Shown: piece after piece, positions 25,271 through 34,274 of the stretch
Position numbering within the stretch: the first letter of the stretch is position 1
Layout: each line of letters opens with the position of its first letter
From: Pseudorhodoferax sp. Leaf274
GTDB taxonomy: Bacteria > Pseudomonadota > Gammaproteobacteria > Burkholderiales > Burkholderiaceae_C
Direction: 5' to 3'
DNA length: 64,000 nucleotides
NCBI RefSeq assembly: GCF_001422445.1
Contig: NZ_LMNA01000025.1
Span: forward strand, 187,061-251,060
The notes under the pieces: model-generated
Databases searched by the model: none
Seen by the model: only the letters and a program-made list of their open reading frames with translations
What the model was told of the DNA's origin: nothing
Program-made: the position numbers and the translations under genes

Positions 25271-25931
25271 TCTCGCCCACCCTGCCGGCCACATCCCGTC
25301 GTCGGGCCCGCGCCACTCCACCGGCGCGGCCGACCCGGCCGTGCCGCGCATCTACCACCTCGAGCACGAACCGCATCCGGAGAACGGCACCGCGCTGGGC
25401 TTCTGGATGTACCTGATGAGCGACTGCCTCATCTTCGCCGCGCTGTTCGCCACCTGGGGCGTGCTGGGCCGCAGCTACGCCGGCGGGCCCGGCGGCGCCG
25501 AGCTGTTCGACCTGAAGCTGGTCGCGCTGAACACCGCCTTCCTGCTGCTGTCGTCCATCACCTTCGGCTTCGCGATGCTGCGCAAGCAGGTCAACGACAA
25601 GAGTGGCACGCTGGTCTGGCTGGCCGTGACCGGCCTGTTCGGCCTGGCCTTCCTGGCGGTGGAGCTGTACGAGTTCCACCACCTGATCCACGAAGGCGCG
25701 GGCCCGCAGAGCAGCGCCGCCATGTCGGCGTTCTTCGCGCTGGTCGGCACGCACGGATTGCACGTCACCTTCGGCAGCATCTGGCTGGTGGTGCTCATGG
25801 TGCAGATCGCCAAGCACGGCCTGATCCACGAGAACAAGCGCCGCCTCATGTGCCTGTCCATGTTCTGGCACTTCCTGGACGTCGTCTGGATCGGCGTCTT
25901 CACCTTCGTCTACCTGATGGGAGTGCTGTGA
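25263..25931 (+). CDS. cyoC: Cytochrome bo3-type ubiquinol oxidase subunit III (CyoC)
   Basis: A 222-residue five-helix membrane protein of the haem-copper oxidase subunit III family. It has the cytoplasmic N-terminus of the CyoC type, then [61 protein letters not shown] and [24 protein letters not shown]. These contain the conserved Glu and His of subunit III. It overlaps cyoB by 8 bases and cyoD by one base (TGATG). Confidence 0.97.
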   Translation: MSDLAHPAGHIPSSGPRHSTGAADPAVPRIYHLEHEPHPENGTALGFWMYLMSDCLIFAALFATWGVLGRSYAGGPGGAELFDLKLVALNTAFLLLSSITFGFAMLRKQVNDKSGTLVWLAVTGLFGLAFLAVELYEFHHLIHEGAGPQSSAAMSAFFALVGTHGLHVTFGSIWLVVLMVQIAKHGLIHENKRRLMCLSMFWHFLDVVWIGVFTFVYLMGVL

Positions 25932-26371
25932 TGGCCTCGTCCGACACCCACGCACCGCACGCGCACCACGCACATGACGCGCACAACGACGACCACCATG
26001 GCGACGTGGGCCCGCACAGCTCGATGCGCGAGTACGTCACCGGCTTCGTGCTGTCCGTCATCCTCACGGCCATCCCGTTCTGGCTGGTCATGAACGACGT
26101 GATCGAGAACCGCACCACCGCCGTGCTGGTGCTCGGTGGCTTTGCCGTGGTGCAGATCCTCGTGCACATGGTGTATTTCCTGCACATGAACGGCAAGGTC
26201 GAGGGCGGCTGGACCATGCTGTCCACCATCTTCACGGTGGTCTTCGTGGCGATCGCGATCGCCGGCACGCTGTGGGTCATGTTCCACATGAACACCAACA
26301 TGATGCCCGCGCACGGCCAGCACCAGCACCAGCAGCAACCCGCTGCAGCGCACCAGAACCACACGCAATGA
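25931..26371 (+). CDS. cyoD: Cytochrome o ubiquinol oxidase subunit IV (CyoD)
   Basis: A 146-residue, three-helix subunit that helps CuB site assembly. A His/Asp-rich N-terminal tail (HAPHAHHAHDAHNDDHH) precedes REYVTGFVLSVILTAIPFWLVM. FVVQILVHMVYFLHMN with the conserved HM-x-x-FLHM follows, and then TIFTVVFVAIAIAGTLWVMFHMN. The C-terminus is a Gln/His-rich tail that may bind metal. ATG 25931 shares a base with the cyoC stop. The end overlaps surf1 (ATGA). Confidence 0.96.
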   Translation: MASSDTHAPHAHHAHDAHNDDHHGDVGPHSSMREYVTGFVLSVILTAIPFWLVMNDVIENRTTAVLVLGGFAVVQILVHMVYFLHMNGKVEGGWTMLSTIFTVVFVAIAIAGTLWVMFHMNTNMMPAHGQHQHQQQPAAAHQNHTQ

Positions 26372-27096
26372 CGCGTGCGCGCGGCCTGCCCTGGGTGCTG
26401 CTGGCCGCCGCCCTGCTCAGCGCTCTGTTCGCCGCGCTGGGCACCTGGCAGGTCCAGCGCCTGGGCTGGAAGAAGGCACTGATCGCGCGCACCGAGGCGC
26501 GTGTCGGCGCCGCGCCGGTGGCCCCGCCCGCGCTGCGCGCCTGGCCTGCCATCCAGGCCGCACCCCTGGAGTTCGAATACCGGCGGCTGCGCCTGCAAGG
26601 CGAGTTCCTGCACGCCGACGAAGCCCTGGTGCAGGCCAGCACCGCCCTGGGCGCCGGCTTCTGGGTGCTGACCCCGCTGCGGCTGCCGGACGGCAGCATC
26701 GTGCTCGTCAACCGCGGCTTCGTGCCGCCCGAGCGGCGCGACCCGGCCCAGCGCGGGGCCGCTGCGCCGGCGGGCACCGCCACCGTCGTCGGCCTGCTGC
26801 GCATCACCGAACCCGGCGGCGGCTTCCTGCGCGAGAACGATCCCGCCGCCGACCGGTGGCATTCGCGCGACGTCGCGGCCATCGCGGCTGCGCGCGGCCT
26901 GCCGGCCGACCGCGTGGCACCCTACTTCGTCGATGCCGAGGGCACGCCGGCGGGCCAGTGGCCCGTGGGCGGCCTGACGGTGCTGCGCTTCACCGACAAC
27001 CACCTGGTCTATGCCGTCACCTGGTATGCGCTGGCGCTGATGGTCGCGGCCGCGGGCTGGTTCGTGCTGCGCACGGCACGCCGCCCGCCGGACTGA
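26368..27096 (+). CDS. SURF1 family oxidase assembly protein
   Basis: A 242-residue protein with two transmembrane helices (about 10-25 and 215-232) flanking a periplasmic domain. It has the SURF1 motifs: AALGTWQVQRLGWKKALIARTEAR, YRRLRLQGEFLHADEALVQ, GFWVLTPLRLPDGSIVLVNRGFVP and HLVYAVTWYALALMVAAAG. SURF1 delivers or stabilises haem in subunit I. Lying inside the cyo operon by an ATGA overlap, this copy should serve the quinol oxidase (Surf1q-type) rather than an aa3 cytochrome c oxidase. No cyoE (haem O synthase) is in the operon. Confidence 0.93.
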   Translation: MTRARGLPWVLLAAALLSALFAALGTWQVQRLGWKKALIARTEARVGAAPVAPPALRAWPAIQAAPLEFEYRRLRLQGEFLHADEALVQASTALGAGFWVLTPLRLPDGSIVLVNRGFVPPERRDPAQRGAAAPAGTATVVGLLRITEPGGGFLRENDPAADRWHSRDVAAIAAARGLPADRVAPYFVDAEGTPAGQWPVGGLTVLRFTDNHLVYAVTWYALALMVAAAGWFVLRTARRPPD

Positions 27097-27100
27097 CAAT
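27095..27100 (+). promoter_or_regulatory. GACAAT -10-like motif before regB
   Basis: GACAAT overlapping the surf1 stop codon, 7 bases before ATG 27108. It may give regBA its own leaderless transcript inside the operon. No -35 match. Confidence 0.35.
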
Positions 27101-27107
27101 CCGGCCC

Positions 27108-28448
27108 ATGCCTCTTTCCGCCACCGGCCTCGCACGCGGCACCGGCGCCACCGGTGCCGCCGGCCCCGACAAGGCCGCCGGCCTCAAGAACCTGCAGCAG
27201 CTGATCCAGCTGCGCTGGATCGCGGTCTTCGGCCAGGTGCTGACCATCGAGGTGGTGCACTACGGCCTGCGCATCGCGATCCCGATCGAGCCCATGCTGA
27301 CCGTGCTGGCCGGCCTGGTGGCCTTCAACGTGCTGTCGCTGCTGCGCGCCCGCACGGGCCGGCGCGTGACCAACGTCGAGCTGCTGGTGGCGCTGCTGGT
27401 GGACGTGGCGGCGCTCACCGCCCAGCTCTACCTGTCCGGCGGTGCCACCAACCCCTTCGTCTTCCTGTATCTGCTGCAGGTGATCCTGGGCGCCGTGCTG
27501 CTGCCGGCCTGGGCCACGTGGACCATGGTGGGTGTCACCTCGGCCTGCTTCGCCGCGCTGGCGCTGTGGGCGCAGCCGCTGTCGCTGCAGCCCGACCACC
27601 ACCGTGGCCTGGCCAGCCCCTACATGATGGGCCTCTTGGCCAGCTTCGCGCTGACGGCCGCGCTGCTGGTGACCTTCATCACGCGCATCGTCGGCAACCT
27701 GCGCGAGCGCGACCGGCGCCTGGCCGCGCTGCGCCAGCGTGCGGCCGAGGAAGAGCACATCGTGCGCATGGGCCTGCTCGCGTCCGGCGCCGCGCACGAA
27801 CTGGGCACGCCGCTGTCCACGCTGGCCGTGATCCTGGGCGACTGGCAGCACCTGCCGCATTTCAGCTCCGAACCCGAACTGGCCGACGACGTGGCCGAGA
27901 TGCAGGCCCAGGTCGCGCGCTGCAAGGCCATCGTGAGCGGCATCCTGCTGTCGGCCGGCGAGGCGCGCGGCGAATCGTCGCGCGCCACCACGCTCAATGC
28001 CTTCCTGGACGACGTGGTCGCGCGCTGGCGCCAGCGCCGGCCCTGCCCCGGCTTCGTGTTCGACAACCAGTTCGGCGACGAACTGGCGATGGTGGCGGAC
28101 TCGGCCATCCAGCAGATGGTCGGCAACGTGCTGGACAACGCCGCCGAGGTCTCGCCCGACGGCGTGCACCTGCAGGCCACGCGCAGCGGCGACGCGCTGG
28201 TACTGACCGTGCGCGACCGCGGGCCGGGCTTTGCGCCGCAGATGCTGCAACAGCTGGGCAAGCCCTACCAGTCCAGCAAGGGCCAGCCCGGCCGCGGCCT
28301 GGGCCTGTTCCTGGTCGTCAACGTGGCGCGCACGCTGGGCGGCCATGTCGCCGCGCGCAACCTGGAGGGCGGCGGCGCCGAGGTCCGAATCACCCTGCCG
28401 CTGCCCGCCATCGCCCTGCTGGAGGAAGATAGCGCCGATGACCGATGA
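27108..28448 (+). CDS. regB: Redox-sensing histidine kinase, RegB/PrrB family
   Basis: A 446-residue kinase with six hydrophobic helices (about 35-195). The quinone-sensing motif GGATNPF sits at 111-117 and the RegB-type H-box ASGAAHELGTPLST has phospho-acceptor His230. Cys272 in VARCKAIVSGIL corresponds in position to the redox-active cysteine of RegB. The ATPase core has GNVLDNAAEVSP (N-box), RDRGPGFAP and GRGLGLFLVVNVARTLGG. In RegB, oxidised quinone or a disulfide shuts down kinase activity. Placement directly after cyoABCD-surf1 suggests that it senses the quinone pool served by this oxidase. It overlaps regA by 11 bases. Confidence 0.95.
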   Translation: MPLSATGLARGTGATGAAGPDKAAGLKNLQQLIQLRWIAVFGQVLTIEVVHYGLRIAIPIEPMLTVLAGLVAFNVLSLLRARTGRRVTNVELLVALLVDVAALTAQLYLSGGATNPFVFLYLLQVILGAVLLPAWATWTMVGVTSACFAALALWAQPLSLQPDHHRGLASPYMMGLLASFALTAALLVTFITRIVGNLRERDRRLAALRQRAAEEEHIVRMGLLASGAAHELGTPLSTLAVILGDWQHLPHFSSEPELADDVAEMQAQVARCKAIVSGILLSAGEARGESSRATTLNAFLDDVVARWRQRRPCPGFVFDNQFGDELAMVADSAIQQMVGNVLDNAAEVSPDGVHLQATRSGDALVLTVRDRGPGFAPQMLQQLGKPYQSSKGQPGRGLGLFLVVNVARTLGGHVAARNLEGGGAEVRITLPLPAIALLEEDSADDR

Positions 28449-28983
28449 GCCCCTGCAACGCCGCCTGCTGATCGTCGAGGACGACGCCGCCTTCGCACGC
28501 ACGCTGGCGCGCTCGTTCGAACGCCGCGGCTACGCCGTGCGCGTGGCCACCAGCCTGGAACAGCTGCTGCTGCAGCTCGAGGACTTCGCGCCCACCCACG
28601 CCGTGGTCGACCTCAAGCTTGCTGGCGAGGCCTCCGGCCTGGCCTGCGTGCAGGCACTGAGCGCGCGCGACGAGGCGATGCTGATCGTGGTGCTGACCGG
28701 CTTCGCCAGCATCGCCACGGCCGTGGAGGCGATCAAGCTCGGTGCCTGCCACTACCTGGCCAAGCCCTCGAACACCGACGACATCGAGGCCGCCTTCGGC
28801 CGCGCCGAGGGCACGACCGAGGTCGAGCTGACCAACCGCACCAGCTCGATCAAGACACTGGAGTGGGAGCGCATCCACGAGATGTTGGCCGAGACCGGCT
28901 TCAACATCTCCGAGACCGCGCGCCGCCTGGGCATGCACCGCCGCACGCTGGCGCGCAAGCTGGAGAAGCAGCAGGTGAAGTAG
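28438..28983 (+). CDS. regA: Response regulator RegA/PrrA/ActR family
   Basis: A 181-residue regulator. The receiver domain has LLIVEDDAAFARTL, phospho-acceptor Asp58 in AVVDLKL, the switch residues VLTGFAS, and Lys in YLAKPSN. A short linker leads to a Fis-type helix-turn-helix, NISETARRLGMHRRTLARKLEK, almost identical to the DNA-binding helix known in RegA. It is translated from an ATG inside the 3' end of regB. Likely targets are the cyo operon and other respiratory genes. Its binding consensus is loose and I could not fix a site by eye. Confidence 0.95.
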   Translation: MTDEPLQRRLLIVEDDAAFARTLARSFERRGYAVRVATSLEQLLLQLEDFAPTHAVVDLKLAGEASGLACVQALSARDEAMLIVVLTGFASIATAVEAIKLGACHYLAKPSNTDDIEAAFGRAEGTTEVELTNRTSSIKTLEWERIHEMLAETGFNISETARRLGMHRRTLARKLEKQQVK

Positions 28984-28992
28984 GCCGCCCGC

Positions 28993-29988
28993 TCAGTCGA
29001 GCTTGATGCCCAGCTCCACCGCCAGCTTGATCCAGACGGGCACCTCGGTGTCCCAGTCCTTGCGCGTGCCGGCCAGGTTCTTGGGCTTGTTCGGGATGCC
29101 GAAGTTCTCGCGCAGCTTGCTGCCGCGCTCGGTCTCCACGCAGGCCAGGGCCACCTTGTTCAGCGCCAGCAGCACGGCCTCTGGCGTGCCGCTGGGCGCC
29201 ATGAGGGCCAGCCCGCCTTCGAGCCCGACCAGCGGGGTGTCGATGCCCTGCTCCACCAGCGTGGGCACGTCCGGCATCTTGGGCGAACGGTACCTGCCGG
29301 TCACGCCGATGGGCCGCACGCCGCGCCCCTGCACGGTGGCGAAGGCCTGGTAGCTGCCGATGCCGATCTGCGTGGCGTTGCCGGCCACGTCGATCCACAT
29401 CGGCGACTCGCCCTTGTACTGGATGGTCTGGATCCTGGTGCCCGAATGCCGGTTCAGCTGGTCGGCCACCATGTGCGGGTACGAACCCGGCGCATAGCTG
29501 GCCATGTTGACCTGCCGCTCGCGGGCATAGGCGATGAACTCGCGCATGTTCCTGGCCGGCACGTCGGGCGCCACCGCCACGGCCAGCGGGCCGGAGGGGA
29601 ACAGCGCCACCGGCGTCAGGTCGGTGTCCAGGTTGTAGGGCAGCTTGCCGTACAGCACCCGGTTCTGCCAGACCGTGCCGGAGGTGGAGACCAGCAGCGT
29701 GTAGCCATCGGCCGGCGCCTTGGCCACCTGGGAGATGCCGATGATGGCGCCGCCCCCGGGCTTGTTGTCCACCATGGCGGGCTGGCCCAGGGTCTGGCTG
29801 AACTGGTCGGCAAACAGGCGCGCGTAGGCATCCGTCAGGCCGCCCGGCGGGAACGGCACCACGACGCGCAATGGCCTGTCGGGCCAGCGCGCGGTCTGGG
29901 CTTGCAGGCCGGGCACCAGGCCGCTGGCGGCAAAGGCGGCCACGCCTTGCAGCGTGCGGCGGCGGCTGAAGTCGGTCGAAGAAGGCAT
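28993..29988 (-). CDS. Bug/TctC family periplasmic solute receptor
   Basis: A 331-residue extracytoplasmic receptor. The signal sequence FSRRRTLQGVAAFAASGLVPGLQAQ has a twin-arginine start. Mature features are RPLRVVVPFPPGGLTDAYARLFADQ, VDNKPGGGAIIGISQVAKAPADGYTLLVST and MPDVPTLVEQGI, the canonical Bug pattern. Bug proteins bind carboxylates, amides or similar small anions. No tctA/tctB membrane genes are adjacent, as is common for the orphan Bug genes expanded in Burkholderiales. It ends convergently, 9 bases after regA. Ligand unknown. Confidence 0.92.
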   Translation of the reverse strand: MPSSTDFSRRRTLQGVAAFAASGLVPGLQAQTARWPDRPLRVVVPFPPGGLTDAYARLFADQFSQTLGQPAMVDNKPGGGAIIGISQVAKAPADGYTLLVSTSGTVWQNRVLYGKLPYNLDTDLTPVALFPSGPLAVAVAPDVPARNMREFIAYARERQVNMASYAPGSYPHMVADQLNRHSGTRIQTIQYKGESPMWIDVAGNATQIGIGSYQAFATVQGRGVRPIGVTGRYRSPKMPDVPTLVEQGIDTPLVGLEGGLALMAPSGTPEAVLLALNKVALACVETERGSKLRENFGIPNKPKNLAGTRKDWDTEVPVWIKLAVELGIKLD

Positions 29989-30107
29989 GTGGCGAAGTCT
30001 CCTGTTGTGGTGGGGCCCATCATCGCCAAGCCGGGCCGGCGCCGGGATTCACGCATTCCCCGAGGTGGCGCTGCGTTTTCGGCAGCCCGTGCGGGCGCCG
30101 CGAGCCG

Positions 30108-31223
30108 TCAGTGCGCGGTCCGACGCCGCGCCAGGGCCCGGCCGTCGGCGCGGAACACATGCATCGCCTCGGACGGCAGGTCGATGGCAAGCACGTCGTC
30201 CGGGCGCAGGTGCTCGCGCGTGCTCTTGGCCAGCAGCAAGCCGTCACGGCCGGGCACGCGCAGGTGCAGCACCGCATACTCGCCGAGCGCCTCCATGCGC
30301 GACACCGTCGCGTGCAGCGGCCCGTGGTCGGTGCGCACATGCTCGGGGCGGATTCCCAGGGTCACGGGCTCGCCCGGCTGCAGGTCGGCCGCCTCGACGT
30401 GCGCCGTCCAGGTCTGGCGGAAGGCCTGCAGCACAACACCACGCGGGCCGGCCGAGACCACCCTGGCGTCCAGCAGGTTCATGCCGGGCGAGCCGATGAA
30501 GCGGGCCGCGAACAGGTCTGACGGGTGGTGGTACAGATCCAGCGGACGCCCGACCTGCACCACACTGCTGGCGTCGGCCGCCGCCTGGGCCAGCGGACGC
30601 AGCAACACGATGCGGTCCGCCAGCGTCATGGCTTCGGTCTGGTCGTGGGTCACGTACAGCATGCTGGCCGAGCCCGATTCGCGGTGCAGCCGCGCAATCT
30701 CCACCCGGGTTTCGGCGCGCAGCGCGGCATCCAGGTTGGACAGCGGTTCATCGAACAGGAACACCTTGGGCTTCTTGACCATGGCCCGGCCGATCGCCAC
30801 GCGCTGGCGCTGTCCGCCCGACAACGCACCGGGCTTGCGCTGGAGATAGCCATCGAGCTGCAGCACCCGTGCCGCCTGGCCGACGCGTGCTTCAATGTCG
30901 GCGCGCGGGGCACCGGCGCGCTTGAGCGCAAACGCCATGTTGTCGTAGACCGACATGTGCGGATACAGCGCGTAGCCCTGGAACACCATGGCCACCTGCC
31001 GCCTGGCAGCCGGCAGGTGCGTCACAGGCACGCCGTCGATCTCGATCTCGCCGTCGGCGTCTTCGTCCAGCCCGGCGATCAGGCGCAGCAGCGTGGACTT
31101 GCCGCAACCCGATGGCCCGACGAAGACGCAGAACTCGTTGGGCTCGATGGCCAGGTCCACGCCCCGCAGGATGGGCGTGCTGCCGCGCGTGAGGTGGATG
31201 TTGCGCAATGCGACTCGGGTCAT
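30108..31223 (-). CDS. Sugar ABC transporter ATP-binding protein (UgpC/MalK type)
   Basis: A 371-residue ATPase for a CUT1-family importer. It has Walker A GPSGCGKST, Q-loop FQGYALYPHMSVYDNMAFALK, signature LSGGQRQRVAIGRAMV, Walker B VFLFDEPLSNLD and H-loop YVTHDQTEAMTLADRI. The C-terminal OB/TOBE domain (about 245-371) has TLGIRPEHV. It is the last gene of the run GH-like enzyme, binding protein, permease, permease, ATPase. A GGCATGCAGGCAGG leader and a 14-base gap separate it from the second permease. A MalK-type regulatory interaction is possible but not demonstrable. Confidence 0.94.
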   Translation of the reverse strand: MTRVALRNIHLTRGSTPILRGVDLAIEPNEFCVFVGPSGCGKSTLLRLIAGLDEDADGEIEIDGVPVTHLPAARRQVAMVFQGYALYPHMSVYDNMAFALKRAGAPRADIEARVGQAARVLQLDGYLQRKPGALSGGQRQRVAIGRAMVKKPKVFLFDEPLSNLDAALRAETRVEIARLHRESGSASMLYVTHDQTEAMTLADRIVLLRPLAQAAADASSVVQVGRPLDLYHHPSDLFAARFIGSPGMNLLDARVVSAGPRGVVLQAFRQTWTAHVEAADLQPGEPVTLGIRPEHVRTDHGPLHATVSRMEALGEYAVLHLRVPGRDGLLLAKSTREHLRPDDVLAIDLPSEAMHVFRADGRALARRRTAH

Positions 31224-31237
31224 GGCATGCAGGCAGG

Positions 31238-32092
31238 CTACTTGGAGCCTGCGCGGGTGTCGTTGAGGGTGACGAAGTACTTGTTCAAGCCGATGTACAG
31301 CGCCAGGATGGGCAGGATCGACAGGACCGAGCCGGCCATCACCACATTCCACGCGGCGGACTTCTCGTACACCTTGGCGGCGGCGTTCAGGCCCTGGGTC
31401 AGCATGTACTTGTCGACGCTGGAGATGTACAGCAACGGCTTCATGAACTCGTTCCACACGCCCATGAAGATGAAGATCGCCTGCGTGGCCAGCGCCGGGC
31501 CGGCCATGGGCAGCACGATGCGCCACAAGGTCTCGAACGCGCCGCAACCGTCCAGCCTGGCGGCCTCCTCCACTTCGGTGGGGAAGTTGATGAAGAACTG
31601 CCGCATCATGAAGATCGAGCCGATGTGGACCAGCGAAGTGAGGACCAGCGCCAGATGGGTGTCGGCCAGGCCGAAACGCGCGATGACCAGGTAGGCGGGA
31701 ATCATCGTCACCTGCGTCGGCACCATGATCAGCAGCAGCAGCATGCGAAACACGGCCTGCCGGCCGCGAAAGCGCAGCCGCGCCAGCGTGTAGCCGGCCA
31801 GGGTGTTGGTGAAGACGCCAGCCAGCGTGACCAGCACTGCCACCAGCGCCGAGTTGAAGAACCACTGGCGAAAGTCGCCCTGCAGGATCAACCGGTAGGC
31901 GCTCAGGTCCAGCGCTGCGGGCAGCAGGCTTTGCGCTTCAGCGATCTCGCGGGTGGTCTTGAGCGAGGTGATCACGGCCCACACGAACGGCACCAGCGTG
32001 GCCACCGCATACAGCACGAGCAGCCCGTGCAGCAGCCACCCGGCATGGCGACCACTGCCGCGCCGCGCATGGCGGGACACGCCCTGGCCCAT
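31238..32092 (-). CDS. Carbohydrate ABC transporter permease (MalG-like)
   Basis: A 284-residue inner-membrane permease with six helices. The cytoplasmic EAA loop reads EEAARLDGCGAFETLWRIVLPMAGP, which contacts the ATPase. Other CUT1 features are VWAVITSLKTTREIAE near the N-terminus and IFMGVWNEFMKPLLYIS. ATG 32092 gives a short Arg-rich cytoplasmic start. It follows the first permease by 11 bases and is complete. Confidence 0.93.
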   Translation of the reverse strand: MGQGVSRHARRGSGRHAGWLLHGLLVLYAVATLVPFVWAVITSLKTTREIAEAQSLLPAALDLSAYRLILQGDFRQWFFNSALVAVLVTLAGVFTNTLAGYTLARLRFRGRQAVFRMLLLLIMVPTQVTMIPAYLVIARFGLADTHLALVLTSLVHIGSIFMMRQFFINFPTEVEEAARLDGCGAFETLWRIVLPMAGPALATQAIFIFMGVWNEFMKPLLYISSVDKYMLTQGLNAAAKVYEKSAAWNVVMAGSVLSILPILALYIGLNKYFVTLNDTRAGSK

Positions 32093-32103
32093 CAGCGCCC
32101 CCT

Positions 32104-33021
32104 TCACCCGTTGGACCCTTCGGATCGGACGAACCGGTTCACCAGTGCCGTGGCAGCCATGATGATCAGCGCCAGCACCACTGCCAGGGCGCAGGCCAGC
32201 CCCATGGTGTTGTAGGTCTTGAACGCGAAGTGGTAGATCAGCAGCGTGAAGGTCAGCGTGGAATCTTCCGGGCCCCCGTCGCCACCGGACATGATGAACG
32301 CCTGGTCGAACACCTGGAAGCAGCCGATCAACCCCATGGTGACGACGTAGAAGGTGATGGGCGCCAGTTGCGGCACGCTGATGCGCCAGTGCCGCTCGAT
32401 CGGACCGGCACCGTCGAGCGCCATGGCTTCGTACAGGTTGCGCGGAATGTCCTGCAGGCCGGCGAGGAACACGACCATGAAGTGCGGCACGGTGGAGAAC
32501 ACGTTCATTGCCATGATGACCGGCAGCGCCCAGGCCGGATCGGACAGGAAACGCACGGTCACGCCGAAGTGCTGTTCCAGCCATTGACTGACCAGGCCGT
32601 TGTTGTTGAAGAGCCACATGAAGATCATGGTCATCGCGGCCGAGGACGTGAGCGTGGGCAGGAACAGCAGCGTGACGAAGCCGCGCTTGAAGCGCACCCT
32701 GCCATTGAGCAGGCAGGCCAGCGCCAGCGCCAGGACGGTCTGCGCCGGCACCACGACCAGCACATAGCGCACGGTGTTGGCCAACGCGGCCCAGAACTTG
32801 TCGTCGTCGACCAGGTAGCCCAGGTTCCTGAGCCCCGCCCAGCTGGCGCGCCCCCCCACCACGTCCATCTTGAGCATGCTGCCAACGAGCGCGAAGGCCA
32901 CCGGCAACAGCGTGAACAGCAGCACGGCCGCGAGCGTGGGCGAAAGAAAGGCCCAGGCGACGGCCGCATCGCGGTTGGCACCCCGGCGGCGGGGCGCGGC
33001 AGGCAGGTGGGCGGCCGTCAT
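32104..33021 (-). CDS. Carbohydrate ABC transporter permease (MalF/UgpA-like)
   Basis: A 305-residue permease with six helices. AFLSPTLAAVLLFTLLPVAFALVGSMLK marks the first membrane segment. The EAA loop is YEAMALDGAGPIERHWRISVPQLAPI, and FQVFDQAFIMSGGDGGP is a CUT1 hallmark after it. It is coupled to the binding-protein gene upstream by an ATGA overlap. The heterodimer with the MalG-like permease forms the channel. Confidence 0.93.
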   Translation of the reverse strand: MTAAHLPAAPRRRGANRDAAVAWAFLSPTLAAVLLFTLLPVAFALVGSMLKMDVVGGRASWAGLRNLGYLVDDDKFWAALANTVRYVLVVVPAQTVLALALACLLNGRVRFKRGFVTLLFLPTLTSSAAMTMIFMWLFNNNGLVSQWLEQHFGVTVRFLSDPAWALPVIMAMNVFSTVPHFMVVFLAGLQDIPRNLYEAMALDGAGPIERHWRISVPQLAPITFYVVTMGLIGCFQVFDQAFIMSGGDGGPEDSTLTFTLLIYHFAFKTYNTMGLACALAVVLALIIMAATALVNRFVRSEGSNG

Positions 33022-34274
33022 TGCTGGCGCTCGATCTCACGGTTGGCGGCGCGGTCTGCGTGTGCCATGGCCTGGGCAACAGACTTCGAGCCGTTCAGCG
33101 CCGCCAGGAACTGGTTGCCGAAGTTTGCGTTGACCACCGGCAGGGAGGTGCCGCGCGACCACACGGTGGCGTACTCGGCCCCGGCCATGTGCACCTGCAG
33201 CGCAGGGTCGACGCTGCCGGCCAGCGCGGCCTGCACGCTGCGACGCGAAGGCAGCGTGCCCGAGCGGCGCGACCATTCCTGCATGCCGGCCTGGGTCAGG
33301 TAGCGGGCCAGTTCCAGGGCCGCGGCCTTGTTGGCGGCGAAGCGCGGAATCGACAGGCCGCCCACGAAAGCCATGGTCTGCGCCCGCCCGTTGACCCGTG
33401 GCTGCTCGTGCACGGCAAAGGGCACGTCGGCATAGTCCCCGCGCAAGGCGCTGAGCACCCAGTTGCCTTCGATCATGAGCGCGGTGCGGCCGGTGCCGAA
33501 CGCAGCGCCGGGCGAGTCCGCGCCCAGGTCATCGCCTGGCGAGACGATGTGGCGCTGGCGGCGACCCTGCACCCAGCCGTCCAGGTACTGCTGAGCACCG
33601 GGGATGCGGGCCAGTTGCGACCAGCCATCGGCGCTGATCGCCGGCAGGCCATAGGCTTCGATCGCGCTCAGGTGCCGGGCCAGATCCTTCCCGACGATCA
33701 GCGCGGCAACGCCCTTGGGCAGCCTGGCCTGGAGGTGCGGCAGCAACCGGAACAGCGCATCGAAATCGCGCGGCAGGTCGCCGGCCTGCATGCCGGCAGC
33801 GCGCAACCACCGGGTGTTGGAGTACAGCGCCAGCGTCGAGTAGTCCTTGGGGACGCCGTACAAGCGCCCGTTCCCGCCGCGGAAGGCCTGCAGGAACTGG
33901 GGGTAGTAGTCGGCGGCATCGTCCACCGCCGCGTCCATGGGCTCGAGCACGCCACTGCGGATCAACAGCGGCGCCTCCGACGAATCCAGGTACATCAGGT
34001 CGGGCGTGTTGCGCGCAGCGAAGCGCGAGCGGATCACGTCCATGTACTTGTCCGCGATGCGCTCCTTGCGCACCACGATGCCGGTGGCCTGGGTGAAGGC
34101 CTCGGTCAGGTGGTCCAGCGCGGCCGCTTCGGCCGGCAGCGTCACCCAGCTGGCCAGCACGACGGAAGCAGTCGCCGGGGCCGCGATGGCCGGCACCGCG
34201 CATGCGCTCGCCGCCACGGCACTGGCGCGCAGCAGCGCACGACGCCGCAGGCCGCTGCCCGCCGCGTCGCTCAC
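33018..34274 (-). CDS. Extracellular sugar-binding protein (ABC transporter, MalE-like)
   Basis: A 418-residue solute-binding protein of the CUT1 type. The start is GTG 34274, overlapping the stop of the GH-like gene (GTGA). It gives a signal with a twin-arginine look (LRRRALLRASAVAASACAVPAIAAPA). The mature protein has ATGIVVRKERIADKYMDVIRSRFAARNTPDLMYLDS, YGVPKDYSTLALYSN and GRTALMIEGNWVLSALR, all typical of oligosaccharide binders. Longer starts would lie inside the GH-like gene. The ligand is probably a di- or oligosaccharide, judged only by context. Confidence 0.9.
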   Translation of the reverse strand: MSDAAGSGLRRRALLRASAVAASACAVPAIAAPATASVVLASWVTLPAEAAALDHLTEAFTQATGIVVRKERIADKYMDVIRSRFAARNTPDLMYLDSSEAPLLIRSGVLEPMDAAVDDAADYYPQFLQAFRGGNGRLYGVPKDYSTLALYSNTRWLRAAGMQAGDLPRDFDALFRLLPHLQARLPKGVAALIVGKDLARHLSAIEAYGLPAISADGWSQLARIPGAQQYLDGWVQGRRQRHIVSPGDDLGADSPGAAFGTGRTALMIEGNWVLSALRGDYADVPFAVHEQPRVNGRAQTMAFVGGLSIPRFAANKAAALELARYLTQAGMQEWSRRSGTLPSRRSVQAALAGSVDPALQVHMAGAEYATVWSRGTSLPVVNANFGNQFLAALNGSKSVAQAMAHADRAANREIERQQ

